A stretch of DNA of 64,000 bases, from NCBI RefSeq assembly GCF_042649125.1, contig NZ_JBHRYQ010000001.1, forward strand, positions 3,472,001 through 3,536,000, read 5' to 3'. Positions 9,157 to 18,393 of this stretch are shown one piece after another (position 1 is the stretch's first letter; every line of letters begins with the position of its first letter). The notes under the pieces are model-generated. The model was not told the origin of the DNA. It did no database searches and saw only the letters and a list, made by a program, of their open reading frames with translations. Position numbers and translations under genes: made by a program. The DNA is from Leadbetterella lacunae (GTDB lineage: Bacteria; Bacteroidota; Bacteroidia; Cytophagales; Spirosomataceae).

Positions 9157-10401
9157 TTATTTCTGTAGTAAGATCTCCATCATTTTTAAGGCCGATAGCT
9201 CACCTTTCTCTTCGATGAAATCTCGTGGCGTGTCATCGCCAATTTCATAGGTGATGCCTACGGCATTAAAGTTCACAAAAAACCAACCTTTAGAAACCGG
9301 CTGTCCTATTTTGGAAGGGGAGATTTTCGGCGTGTAGCCCGGTAGTCCATCTTTAATGCTTTTAAGCCAAGCACTCGTAAAGTTTGGTAAAACCGAAATA
9401 GAGTCAGAAAGGTTTGTATAATAAACATCGCTGTAGGTCGAATGGAAATCTAAACCCAAAACCACACGGTTTTTATTAGCTTCTGCGTACTTTTTTACAA
9501 AATCTGAAACGGCCTTGGTTTCAGGTTGATTATACTCCGCCCAGTCTCTATTTAAGTCAATGCCGCCCACATTGTGTCTCCAATGCCCCAGAGCTACACC
9601 ATCAGGGTTTAGCATAGGAAAAACCAACACATTGTATTTTGAGAAAAAATCTTTTTGAATTTTGGAAGTCTTTAGTATACCGTTTACAAATGCCGTTAGG
9701 GCAAACTGCCCCGTAACTTCTGGCGGATGCTGTCTGCTAAAAAGCACTATCAGGTCTTTGTTTTTTTTAGACCTTTCCCCAATCTCAAAATACTTTAGGT
9801 CTCGGTTAAGTTTACTTTTTCCGGCATTGCCAATCGAAACTATCTGATTTTTTAGCGAAAGCTCCTTTAGCCAATTATTGAGTTCTTGTTCTGTAAATAG
9901 CTCCTGTGCCGACACCCACGTGGTATCGCTACTTATTTTCAGAGTAAGCATTTCATTGTTTTTAAACTTGCCCAAATTGCTCGAGTCGGCGGAGGTCCAA
10001 GTTTGGCCGTCTTTGCTTAGTTTAGGTAGGTATCTGTGCTGTGAGCCGCCATATTCAAAAACCAGGTATATCTTCTTTTGGGTTTTTGACCATATTTTAA
10101 AAGCATACCACGGACTTGGGTTTATGGGTTCGTTTTCAGGAAAACTCTCCACAGCGTATATAGAATCATTTAAAGCATAGAAATTATTTAACCTAGCCCC
10201 GTCAAACATATTACTTGCAAACACCGAATCGCTCGTTTTATATATTTTCTTTTCTTGAAAATTAATATCTCTCGTTTTGGTATCTATGATTTCAGTGAAA
10301 CCATAAACTTTTTCATTCGCTTTCGGAGTCAAGTCTTTTTTGCAAGACCCCATAAGCAAACCCAATATGCCCAATACTAATACACCTTTTATAGTTTTCA
10401 T
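9157..10401 (-). CDS. M14-family zinc carboxypeptidase lipoprotein
   Basis: The 414-residue protein starts with a lipoprotein signal (LGLLMGSC). M14 landmarks are all present: the zinc pair HPPE near residue 226, GIDLNRDW (substrate-binding Asn-Arg) near 280, a third zinc histidine in LDFHSTYSD near 317, and the catalytic glutamate in ITYEIGDD near 385. The N-terminal 130 residues form a beta-rich accessory domain. The enzyme should remove C-terminal residues from peptides or peptidoglycan stems at the cell envelope. It ends against the terminator shared with the susCD operon. Confidence 0.85.
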   Translation of the reverse strand: MKTIKGVLVLGILGLLMGSCKKDLTPKANEKVYGFTEIIDTKTRDINFQEKKIYKTSDSVFASNMFDGARLNNFYALNDSIYAVESFPENEPINPSPWYAFKIWSKTQKKIYLVFEYGGSQHRYLPKLSKDGQTWTSADSSNLGKFKNNEMLTLKISSDTTWVSAQELFTEQELNNWLKELSLKNQIVSIGNAGKSKLNRDLKYFEIGERSKKNKDLIVLFSRQHPPEVTGQFALTAFVNGILKTSKIQKDFFSKYNVLVFPMLNPDGVALGHWRHNVGGIDLNRDWAEYNQPETKAVSDFVKKYAEANKNRVVLGLDFHSTYSDVYYTNLSDSISVLPNFTSAWLKSIKDGLPGYTPKISPSKIGQPVSKGWFFVNFNAVGITYEIGDDTPRDFIEEKGELSALKMMEILLQK

Positions 10402-10423
10402 GTTTTTTGATTTAAGTTTGAAA

Positions 10424-11239
10424 TCAAACTATAGCCTCTCTTACCCTTACTAGGTTTTTAAGGAGCTCCTCAAGTTGGTCTAAAGGCAGCATGTTAGCTC
10501 CGTCAGACTTTGCAGTAGCGGGGTCGGGGTGCGTCTCTATAAACAGGCCAGATGCACCTACTGCTATGGCTGCTTTTGCTATGGTTGAGATCATTTTTGG
10601 GTCACCGCCAGTTACACCACTCGTCTGATTTGGTTTTTGCAAAGAATGCGTACAATCCATAACTACCGGCACACCGAAGTTTGCCATGTGAACCAAATTT
10701 CGGTAGTCCACAATTAAGTCCGAATATCCAAAACTATTGCCGCGGTCAGTTAAAATTCCTTGAATTTCAGGATTTACACTTTTTATTTTTTCAATCGCAA
10801 AACCCATTGAAGCCCCCGATAAAAATTGTCCTTTTTTAATATTTATTACTTTTCCTGTCTTCGCAGCAGCCTCCAAAAGCTCCGTTTGTCTACACAAAAA
10901 AGCGGGTATTTGCAGGACGTCTACAAAGGCTGCAGCCATGGCCGCTTCGTGTGTTTCGTGGATGTCTGTAACCGTAGGTACACCAAAGGTTTTGCCAACC
11001 TCTTCTAGGATTTTTAGAGCCTTTTCGTCGCCTATACCCGTAAAACTGTCTGCTTTTGTACGATTCGCCTTTCTGTAGCTTCCTTTAAAAATCAGAGGAA
11101 TTTCTAATTTTAAACACATTTCACTTATCTTTTCGGCTATGCTAAAAGCCATATCTCTACCCTCTATTGCACATGGTCCAGCCATCAAAAAGAAATTGTC
11201 TTTTTGGTAGTTTGCCAACTTGGTCATTTTCAGTTTCAT
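10424..11239 (-). CDS. kdsA: 3-deoxy-8-phosphooctulonate (KDO-8-P) synthase
   Basis: The 271-residue protein matches KdsA throughout: AGPCAIEGRD near residue 20, FKGSYRKANR near 52, GIGDEKALKIL, LQIPAFLCRQTELL near 110, DRGNSFGYSD near 164, and VMDCTHSLQ near 193. It condenses arabinose 5-phosphate with phosphoenolpyruvate in the cytoplasm to make KDO-8-phosphate for lipopolysaccharide inner core. An alternative start four codons in (MTKLANY) is equally possible. Other Kdo pathway genes are not adjacent. It is divergent from acpP. Confidence 0.95.
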   Translation of the reverse strand: MKLKMTKLANYQKDNFFLMAGPCAIEGRDMAFSIAEKISEMCLKLEIPLIFKGSYRKANRTKADSFTGIGDEKALKILEEVGKTFGVPTVTDIHETHEAAMAAAFVDVLQIPAFLCRQTELLEAAAKTGKVINIKKGQFLSGASMGFAIEKIKSVNPEIQGILTDRGNSFGYSDLIVDYRNLVHMANFGVPVVMDCTHSLQKPNQTSGVTGGDPKMISTIAKAAIAVGASGLFIETHPDPATAKSDGANMLPLDQLEELLKNLVRVREAIV

Positions 11240-11366
11240 ACTCTCAGTTTTTTATTTTTTTACAAATATCACAACTAATGTTCAATCAAAAAAAACTTAA
11301 TCATTTTGTTGATTTCATTTAAAATACATTTCTTTGCATTGTTTTTCACCAAACTACATTTTTAAA

Positions 11367-11603
11367 ATGTCAGATATAGCATCTAAAGTAAAGAAAATTA
11401 TCGTCGAGAAGTTAGGAGTAGACGAGTCAGAGGTTACTACTGAGGCGTCTTTTACAAACGACTTAGGAGCAGATTCACTTGATACAGTTGAGTTAATCAT
11501 GGAATTCGAAAAAGAATTCAATGTTTCTATCCCTGATGACCAAGCCGAGAACATTCAAACAGTAGGTCAAGCAATTAATTATCTAGAGGAAAACTCAAAG
11601 TAA
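11367..11603 (+). CDS. acpP: Acyl carrier protein
   Basis: This is a 78-residue acidic protein with the phosphopantetheine attachment serine in LGADSLDTVEL (residue about 38). I choose ATG 11367 because it gives the canonical MSDIASKVKKII start; an in-frame ATG at 11334 would add 11 residues not seen in the family. AcpP carries growing acyl chains in type II fatty acid synthesis. fabF follows about 90 bp downstream, the usual pairing. Confidence 0.96.
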   Translation: MSDIASKVKKIIVEKLGVDESEVTTEASFTNDLGADSLDTVELIMEFEKEFNVSIPDDQAENIQTVGQAINYLEENSK

Positions 11604-11691
11604 TTTTTTCTAATCTATTTAAGTTCAATATTCCTTGAAAATGCTAAATTGCGTTATCAGTGAGTATTGAACTTTTAATTTTTTATAACAT

Positions 11692-12939
11692 ATGGAATCG
11701 AAAAGAGTAGTAGTTACAGGATTGGGAGCACTCACGCCCATTGGAAATACCGTAGAAGAATTTTGGAACGGGTTAGCAAATGGCGTAAGCGGTGCTGACT
11801 TAATTACGCGTTTTGACGCAACCAATTTTAAAACAAAGTTTGCCTGCGAAGTAAAAAACTTTGAAGTGACTGATTTCATTCCGAGACAAGACGCTCGTAA
11901 AATGGACCTTTTCACTCAGTTTGGAGTGGTTATAGCGGATCAGGCAATAGCCGACGCGGGTCTTAACGAAGCTGATATAAACAAAGATAAAGTAGGTGTA
12001 ATATGGGGTTCGGGTATAGGCGGTCTTAAAACTTTCGAAGACGAAATGATGGCCTTCGCTCAAGGTTCTGGTGTTCCAAGATTTAACCCTTTCTTTATTC
12101 CAAAAATGATAGCCGACAGCGTGTCGGGTCAAATATCAATCAAAAATGGATTTAGAGGACCAAACTATGTAACGGTTTCTGCTTGTTCTTCAGCTAACAA
12201 CGCCATCATAGATGCCTTTAACTACATCCGTTTAGGACGTATGAAAGTGTGTGTTTCGGGTGGTTCAGAGGCTACTATTACACAAGCAGGTGTAGGTGGT
12301 TTTAATGCACTTAAGGCACTCTCAGAAAGAAACGACGATCCTAAAACAGCCTCTAGACCTTATGACAAAGACCGTGATGGCTTTGTACTGGGTGAAGGTG
12401 GCGGTGGTATTGTACTTGAAGAGTATGAGCACGCGAAAGCACGTGGAGCAAAAATCTATTGTGAGCTTATCGGCGGAGGTTTCTCTTCAGATGCATATCA
12501 CATTACAGCACCACATCCAGAAGGTTACGGGGCATTTTTGTCAATGCAAGACGCCATCGAAGATGCAGGTATAGAACTTGCCGAAATTGATTATATCAAT
12601 ACACACGGAACCTCTACACCACTAGGTGATCCACAAGAAATCAAAGCCATCGAGCAGTTGTTTGGAGATCACGCTTACAATATGTCAATTAGTTCTACCA
12701 AGTCTATGACAGGTCACTTATTAGGTGGAGCCGGAGCCATAGAGTCTATAGCTGCGATATTGGCATTGGAGCATCAGTTGGTTCCTCCTACAATCAATAT
12801 CTTTAATCAAGACGAAACTATCAATCCGAAAATTGACCTTACACCAAACAAGGCCAAGGCCAAAAAGCTAACCACGGTGCTTAGTAACTGTTTCGGATTT
12901 GGGGGGCATAATGCCACCCTGATTTTTAGAAAAGTATAA
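11692..12939 (+). CDS. fabF: 3-oxoacyl-[acyl-carrier-protein] synthase II
   Basis: The 415-residue thiolase-fold enzyme has the Cys-His-His triad: cysteine in VSACSSANNA near residue 164, histidine in NTHGTSTPLGD near 303, and histidine in MTGHLLGGAGA near 341. It carries out the condensation steps of fatty acid elongation on AcpP-bound acyl chains. It sits between acpP and rnc in a tight cluster common in bacteria; rnc begins 21 bp after its stop. Confidence 0.97.
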   Translation: MESKRVVVTGLGALTPIGNTVEEFWNGLANGVSGADLITRFDATNFKTKFACEVKNFEVTDFIPRQDARKMDLFTQFGVVIADQAIADAGLNEADINKDKVGVIWGSGIGGLKTFEDEMMAFAQGSGVPRFNPFFIPKMIADSVSGQISIKNGFRGPNYVTVSACSSANNAIIDAFNYIRLGRMKVCVSGGSEATITQAGVGGFNALKALSERNDDPKTASRPYDKDRDGFVLGEGGGGIVLEEYEHAKARGAKIYCELIGGGFSSDAYHITAPHPEGYGAFLSMQDAIEDAGIELAEIDYINTHGTSTPLGDPQEIKAIEQLFGDHAYNMSISSTKSMTGHLLGGAGAIESIAAILALEHQLVPPTINIFNQDETINPKIDLTPNKAKAKKLTTVLSNCFGFGGHNATLIFRKV

Positions 12940-12960
12940 ATACTCCCTTATAAAGTTTAG

Positions 12961-13698
12961 ATGGAAGTAAGTAAATCATTTTTAGAGTTTTTCAAAAAAG
13001 ACCCCAAATTCAAAGAGTTTAGGCGTTCTATAGAGCAAATCATTGGCGAAAAACCTAAAAATGATTTATTATATCAATTGGCATTCAGACATACTTCTGC
13101 CTCAAAACAAACCAAAATAAACGGCTTCAAGGAGTCAAACGAACGCCTCGAGTTTCTCGGAGATTCGGTTTTGGGAATGATAGTTGCCGAATATTTATTC
13201 AAAAAATATCCGTTCAAAGACGAAGGATTTTTAACCGAAATACGGTCGCGTATCGTAAATCGTGAGTCGCTTAACATTGTGGCAAGACGTATTGGGCTTG
13301 ATAAACTTATAGAGTTTGACGGGCAGCGAAACTTCCACCGCACTTCCATGTTTGGCGATGCCATGGAAGCACTTATTGGGGCCATTTACCTTGATAAAGG
13401 TTTTACTTTTACAAAAAAATTCATCATCTCTAAGTTGTTGACCAACCATTTTGACTTAGACGAGGTAATATCTAACAACACAAACTACAAATCTACGATT
13501 CTCAGCTGGGCACAAGCCGATGGCCGCAAAGTAGAGTTTATGATTGTGGAAGAAAAAGGTAAAAATCACTCAAAAGAGTTTATCGCCCAAGTATTGGTAG
13601 ATGCCGAAGTGATAAGCTCGGGGTCGGGTTGGAACAAGAAAAAAGCCGAACAAGACGCATCGCGTAGAGCATGCGAAACCTTAAATATTCCGATTTAA
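12961..13698 (+). CDS. rnc: Ribonuclease III
   Basis: The 245-residue protein contains the RNase III signature NERLEFLGDSVL near residue 60 and the second catalytic region FGDAMEALIGAIYLDKG near 126 (metal-binding Asp and Glu), followed by a C-terminal double-stranded-RNA-binding domain (about 170-242, ending in GWNKKKAEQDASRRA). It cleaves structured RNA, including pre-rRNA from the operon at 22.7-27.5 kb. It is the last gene of the acpP-fabF-rnc cluster. Confidence 0.96.
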   Translation: MEVSKSFLEFFKKDPKFKEFRRSIEQIIGEKPKNDLLYQLAFRHTSASKQTKINGFKESNERLEFLGDSVLGMIVAEYLFKKYPFKDEGFLTEIRSRIVNRESLNIVARRIGLDKLIEFDGQRNFHRTSMFGDAMEALIGAIYLDKGFTFTKKFIISKLLTNHFDLDEVISNNTNYKSTILSWAQADGRKVEFMIVEEKGKNHSKEFIAQVLVDAEVISSGSGWNKKKAEQDASRRACETLNIPI

Positions 13699-13703
13699 TT
13701 TTT

Positions 13704-13859
13704 GGGCGAATCTCTGGCCGAAAAATTCATTTGGCAAACAGAAATAATACCTAAAGGCCAGAGTCGGGCTATCCACTCCCAATCTTTTTAATTTCCAAAC
13801 GCACTATTCCAGCCACACAATAAAAAGGATTTTCGTTGCTATCCCTTTCGCAAAATAGG
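13704..13859 (+). repeat. Dispersed intergenic element, copy 1 (GGGCG...TCGGGCTATC...CTATCCCT)
   Basis: The segment begins GGGCG, has a perfect 8-bp stem CTCTGGCC/GGCCAGAG (13712-13719 with 13756-13763), then TCGGGCTATCCACTCCC, a second AT-rich stem around ATCTTTTTA/TAAAAAGGAT, and ends GCTATCCCTTTCGCAAAAT. The same ends and internal blocks recur at 41719-41810 and, inverted, at 44470-44562. It fills the rnc to protease-gene gap. I recall similar GGGCG...CTATCCCT elements in Bacteroidota genomes, but could not search. Confidence 0.7.
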
Positions 13860-13892
13860 AAGTTTCATTTTTAATAATGAAAAGTCCAGTTT

Positions 13893-14531
13893 TCAGTTCA
13901 AGTAAATTTCAGGATATTTTTTCATGTAAAGCACAATAGTACTGGGCAACATATAGCGTTCCTTACCTTGTTTTTTAAACTTGTTTTGCTTTATTTTTTC
14001 CGAGGTTTCGGTACTCCAGGCATACAAGTATTTTCCTAAACCATGTTTAATAGCAATATGGTCAGTCTCAAACTCAAATCTATCGAGGTATTTGCTACTA
14101 ATATGTCCAAAAAACACCTTAATCATATACCCTCGCCCGTGTGTATGAAAATCAGATACATGACTAAGTTCGTGACCCAGCACGCCAATTTTTGAAGAAT
14201 CGCTTAGGTTTTTAACTGTTATAGGATTCAGAAACTTCAAGCTTTCGGTGCTGATAGCTATTGTATATTTCCAGTTCTGTTTTTTCCTAAAAACATTCCC
14301 TATTGAAGGTGTTGTAGTTAAGGGAATCATTTGTTTTCGTTGTTTCACATTTATATATACCTCATTTAACTCTGGAAAATATGGCATCAAAGTTTCAAAA
14401 TAAGGTAAAAGACTAGAGTCAAGCTGTATTTGTGACAATTCAGTAGTGGAGGTTTTTATGCTTTGAGCGGTCGATTTACTAATCCCAATTGAGAAGCTAA
14501 TCACAAAATAAAATAGGAGGAGTCTTACCAT
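13893..14531 (-). CDS. Secreted M48-like zinc metallopeptidase, small
   Basis: The 212-residue protein has a signal peptide (ISFSIGISKSTAQS). The zincin helix is LGHELSHVSD near residue 122, and FEFETDHIAIKHG near 155 fits the downstream Glu/Asp motif that gives the third zinc ligand in gluzincins such as M48. It is shorter than typical M48 proteases and has no membrane segments after the signal, so I assign a periplasmic metalloprotease fold only. The substrate is unknown and no partner gene is adjacent. Confidence 0.55.
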   Translation of the reverse strand: MVRLLLFYFVISFSIGISKSTAQSIKTSTTELSQIQLDSSLLPYFETLMPYFPELNEVYINVKQRKQMIPLTTTPSIGNVFRKKQNWKYTIAISTESLKFLNPITVKNLSDSSKIGVLGHELSHVSDFHTHGRGYMIKVFFGHISSKYLDRFEFETDHIAIKHGLGKYLYAWSTETSEKIKQNKFKKQGKERYMLPSTIVLYMKKYPEIYLN

Positions 14532-14648
14532 GCGAGTATCTTTGGGTTTTAATTATTGTTTCATTCAAAACAAGCTTTGCTTTCTGTGCGTTCACAAAAC
14601 CGATCGCTTGTTTTTTTCTGAAAACCAAAGTCAAAGAATTTAAATTAA

Positions 14649-15428
14649 ATGAATACGCTCTTAATAAAACTACTCATAATGCCACCTGTGATAGCGGCAG
14701 TAACCTTGGCGAGTAAAAAATGGGGAAATAGCATAGGAGGTATATTGGCAAGTTTGCCTTGGGTGGCGGGTCCTATTTTGTTGTTTATCGCTTTTGAGCA
14801 AGGTACGGGTTTTGCCATAAAGTCCATTTCGGGTATTATGGTGGGTATAGTAGGTTGGTTAGTTTTTTGTATCGTTTATATCACCGTTGGTCAAAAGTTC
14901 AATGCCTTAGTAAGTGTGCTAATTGGTTACTTGGCATATTTTTCGGTTGGTTTGGCCTTAAATCCGTTACTTCCTTCTTTTAATGTGTATCAATGGCTCA
15001 TGTTTAGCATTTCAGCATTGACCATCGGTTTTATGTTTTTTCCGAAAGTAGATGACCAAGAAATAAAAGTTGGGAAAACTCTAAAGTTTGAAATACCCAT
15101 GCGGATGCTTATGATCACTTTTTTTGTAATTACAATCACGTTTTTTGCCAAGAGTCTCGGACCAAACTGGAGTGGTATATTAACACCATTTCCTGTTATG
15201 ACAGCGGTTTTAGCCATATTTACCCATTATACACAAGGAATTTATCAAGTTCGTAAAATCTACATGGGGCTATTTACCGGCACTTTTGGTTTCACCATTT
15301 TCCTTTTTTCTCAAGCACTTTTATTGCCCGTTTACAGTGTAGCAATTTCATTTTTAATTGGGATAGTTTTAGATCTAATCATCACTTTAATTATGAAAGC
15401 GGTTTTCTCTAAATTTAACCTACTTTAG
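14649..15428 (+). CDS. Integral membrane protein with internal duplication, function unknown
   Basis: The 259-residue protein is hydrophobic throughout, with about eight predicted membrane segments. Two halves share a pattern: KKWGNSIGGILASLPWVAGP in residues 23-42 and LGPNWSGILTPFPVMTAV in about 174-191, each followed by a helix ending in a polar-QG turn (FEQG, YTQG). This points to an inverted or tandem repeated transporter-like fold. I do not recognise the family. It is a single gene followed by a terminator. Confidence 0.6.
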   Translation: MNTLLIKLLIMPPVIAAVTLASKKWGNSIGGILASLPWVAGPILLFIAFEQGTGFAIKSISGIMVGIVGWLVFCIVYITVGQKFNALVSVLIGYLAYFSVGLALNPLLPSFNVYQWLMFSISALTIGFMFFPKVDDQEIKVGKTLKFEIPMRMLMITFFVITITFFAKSLGPNWSGILTPFPVMTAVLAIFTHYTQGIYQVRKIYMGLFTGTFGFTIFLFSQALLLPVYSVAISFLIGIVLDLIITLIMKAVFSKFNLL

Positions 15429-15490
15429 AAGCATTAAGTGATAGACTTTCTTCTATCAAACTCCCAAAGGCATATAATTTAAAACAAAAA

Positions 15491-15525
15491 AATCCCCTCA
15501 GCTATGCTGAAGGGATTTCATATTT
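15491..15525. terminator. Terminator between convergent genes
   Basis: The hairpin AATCCCCTCAGC/GCTGAAGGGATT (15491-15502 with 15506-15517) has a 3-base loop and one bulge. An A-tract precedes it and T-rich sequence follows, between the membrane protein and the convergent CotH-like gene. Confidence 0.8.
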
Positions 15526-15535
15526 CTATTTCTTA

Positions 15536-16978
15536 TTATTTTAAATAAGAATCTACTGCATTTTTTCTACTTGTCACATGTGATTTCAGGGTATTTATCG
15601 CTGATGAAAACTCGGAAGAATTTCGCAAAAATGTGTAACCTTGTTTTTCAGTTGTTGCATAAGGCTCCACCAAAGCTTGATATTTGGCATAGAGGGCCTG
15701 CATAGAAGTCGGGTTAAAGGCTCCTTCTGTCAAGCTTTTAAGGTTCGCTTTATATTTTGCTTGATACACGGCATCTTGGTATAAATACCCAATGATTGGC
15801 CATTGAGCTGAATTTAGACCTGCAAAGTCTAATGGAAGCGAACCTCCTTGTTTTCCAGTTTGAAGAGCTTCGTTGTTATCCCAAGGAATCCAAGTCAGCT
15901 TATTTGTGGCGGGGTTGTTATATAAGAAATAATTGTGGGTCATTCTTCCATAAGTATCCCAGTTTTGGATGGCCGTATTTATTGCCAAATAGTTCATGTA
16001 CATGTCAGTGTCAAATACCGCATCGAGTCTTGTTCGCCACAAAGCCGGGCTGCTGGTCCTGCTTCCATCGTGCAAAATACTCAAAAGAGCCTTTACGTCT
16101 GTAAAGTCAGCGGCGTCTTCGTTGGTTTTTTTATACATTTGAGTTTCGTTAAAACTTCCGCTCGCAAAACTCGCCGCAGTTCCATCGGGCTTATATAGGT
16201 TTCCTTTACTACTTTTAAACTGAGTCTTTATTACGGTATCGTCAACTTCCTCAGTTAGGGTATACAATCCAAAATATATCGGGCCGTCACCATAATCTAC
16301 ATAAACTGTAAAAAATGCAGTATGCGAAGCCGCAAGTCCCGCATTTCTAAATACATCACCCGCTACTTTTTCCCTTAAAAAAGAGGCATCATCAAAATTG
16401 TTTTTAAGACTCAATTTTTTAAAACCATTAAATCGTTGGTTGTCTATTTGAGGATATTCTTTTTCAAACTCATCAAAATCTAATTTGAAAGACAGTTTCA
16501 TATTGCCAGCCTTCCATGTACTTTGTAAACTTGAGTTCCCTTTAAATCTTATGCCGGCCTTGTACCATGTCTTCCCGTTATATAGCACATTCCCAGGAAC
16601 CATTATTGGGTCATCAGCATCGGTAAGCCCGCCCCCTTGTCCACCGCTCGAAACTCCAAATGTCCCGTATTTTTTGGTCATGTCGGCTAGCATTATTTGC
16701 CATCTGTTTTTTGTGAGTACTAAGTCGATGCGTTGCACTTTGGTGTCATCAAATACCAAACTAAAATTTGGAACTCCGTCTTTGCTATGTGTTTGTGATG
16801 TCCAATCGGCAGCGACAAAATTGGTATCACTGTATGTTTCGGCTGTGACTCCAATCGAATTTGTTGAGGTTGGATCTATTGCTGAAGCAACATCTTTACA
16901 TGAAAAAATCACGAAAGAAAACGTGAATAATAATAAAATGCACTTAACAACCCATGTTGTTTTTAATCTTTGATTCAT
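15536..16978 (-). CDS. CotH-family lipoprotein
   Basis: The 480-residue protein begins with a lipoprotein signal (FSFVIFSC). The CotH (atypical protein-kinase-like) domain spans about 75-420, with RFKGNSSL near 137, KKLSLKNNFDDASFLREKV near 186, an LTEEVDD segment near 240, and NWDTYGRMTHNYFLY followed by LTWIPWDNNEAL (about 337-370), which are the family's late conserved motifs. Bacterial CotH proteins are secreted and often surface-attached; some phosphorylate coat proteins, but activity here is not established. It stands alone between two terminator or promoter regions. Confidence 0.8.
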   Translation of the reverse strand: MNQRLKTTWVVKCILLLFTFSFVIFSCKDVASAIDPTSTNSIGVTAETYSDTNFVAADWTSQTHSKDGVPNFSLVFDDTKVQRIDLVLTKNRWQIMLADMTKKYGTFGVSSGGQGGGLTDADDPIMVPGNVLYNGKTWYKAGIRFKGNSSLQSTWKAGNMKLSFKLDFDEFEKEYPQIDNQRFNGFKKLSLKNNFDDASFLREKVAGDVFRNAGLAASHTAFFTVYVDYGDGPIYFGLYTLTEEVDDTVIKTQFKSSKGNLYKPDGTAASFASGSFNETQMYKKTNEDAADFTDVKALLSILHDGSRTSSPALWRTRLDAVFDTDMYMNYLAINTAIQNWDTYGRMTHNYFLYNNPATNKLTWIPWDNNEALQTGKQGGSLPLDFAGLNSAQWPIIGYLYQDAVYQAKYKANLKSLTEGAFNPTSMQALYAKYQALVEPYATTEKQGYTFLRNSSEFSSAINTLKSHVTSRKNAVDSYLK

Positions 16979-17198
16979 ATTGTTTGTTTTTTAGAGATAT
17001 GAGCACGAAGCTACCATACTTTAATAGACGTAAATTTTTGAAAAAACCTGTGGTCAAAGATTTATTATTTTAGAAAATTTTTTTAAGTTTTAATTTTTGT
17101 ATTAAAAATTGAGCAAAATAATTAAAGAAGCCTCTATAGGATGAGCCAAGAAAAAGTGATAAATTCAATATTCTATTCGTGTAAAATACTAGCCTTTT

Positions 17199-18308
17199 AT
17201 GTTTAAGAAAATAGCTTTTATAGCCTCTTATTCTTTACCGTTAATTATTGTTTTGGCTTATTACTTGCCAAATCAGCCCATTACATGGACAGGAGCTTTT
17301 TATGTTTATGTGTTGGTGCCATTGATAGATATTTTAATTGGGAAAGACAGACAAAACGTGGTTAAAGAAGAGTTTGACAAACTTTTGAGTGATTCCTATT
17401 TTGACTTTCTTGTTTTCTCTCACATCTATATCCAATATGCCATGCTTGCTTGGGTCAGTTATGTTTTGGTTTATGACGATTTAACCACTACTCAAGCTGT
17501 AAGATTGGTAATTAGCCAGGGTATTTATGCTGGCACTATCATTAATGTTTCACACGAACTTGGCCACCGAAATACATTTTGGTCAAAGCTTCATGCTCGC
17601 CTTGGGTTGGTGTCGGTAGCGTATCATCATTTTATAGTAGAACACAACAAAGGTCATCATGTGCATGTGGCTACTCCAAAAGACCCTGCCACTTCTAAGT
17701 TTGGTCAAACCCTATATGGATTTTGGTTTCAGAGCATAATTGGCAGCTTTTTGTCTGCCTGGGAAATTGAAAAACAGCGACTAAACAAAAAAAGACAAAG
17801 GGTGTTGAGTTTTAAAAATCAAGTTCTGATGGGCGTATTTTCTAGTATATTACTTTTTGTTACCATCACTTTGCTTTTTTCTATAATTAAAGGAGCGTTT
17901 GAATTTGAAGTTTTATATTTCTTGTTGGGACAATCTGCGGTTGCTATTCTGTTATTGGAAGCTGTAAATTATATCGAGCATTACGGAATCGTGAGACAAG
18001 AAATTAACCCAGGGAAATACGAAAGAGTAAACCCTTTGCACAGTTGGAATGCCAATCACTTTTATAGCAACCTGTTACTTTTTAATCTTCAGCGGCATTC
18101 AGACCACCACGCTTATGCATCGCGTCCGTATCAAATTCTTCGACATTTTGATGAAAGCCCACAGTTGCCATTTGGTTATCCGCTTATGATTGTAATCTCT
18201 TTGTTTCCTTTTTTGTGGTTTAAAGTCATGAATCCTAGGCTCATAAAATGGAAAGAGAATGCTTACGACGCATCGCATATTAAAAAAGTAGTGGCTCAGT
18301 TTGTATAA
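17199..18308 (+). CDS. alkB: AlkB-type integral membrane alkane 1-monooxygenase
   Basis: The 369-residue polytopic membrane protein has the diiron histidine motifs of AlkB in order: HELGHR near residue 118, EHNKGHH near 148, and LQRHSDHHA near 297, with the NYIEHYG segment near 255. Family members hydroxylate terminal methyl groups of alkanes, using electrons from rubredoxin and rubredoxin reductase. No stand-alone rubredoxin or reductase gene is nearby; the rubredoxin-domain protein at 1344-2804 belongs to another operon. The substrate could be alkanes or other hydrophobic chains. Confidence 0.88.
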   Translation: MFKKIAFIASYSLPLIIVLAYYLPNQPITWTGAFYVYVLVPLIDILIGKDRQNVVKEEFDKLLSDSYFDFLVFSHIYIQYAMLAWVSYVLVYDDLTTTQAVRLVISQGIYAGTIINVSHELGHRNTFWSKLHARLGLVSVAYHHFIVEHNKGHHVHVATPKDPATSKFGQTLYGFWFQSIIGSFLSAWEIEKQRLNKKRQRVLSFKNQVLMGVFSSILLFVTITLLFSIIKGAFEFEVLYFLLGQSAVAILLLEAVNYIEHYGIVRQEINPGKYERVNPLHSWNANHFYSNLLLFNLQRHSDHHAYASRPYQILRHFDESPQLPFGYPLMIVISLFPFLWFKVMNPRLIKWKENAYDASHIKKVVAQFV

Positions 18309-18393
18309 AAAGGGATTATTGTAGTTTTGTAAAAGCTTAAACCCCCAAGTTTTTATATCTTTAGAAAAATATTCAACCCAAAAATTTACATTA

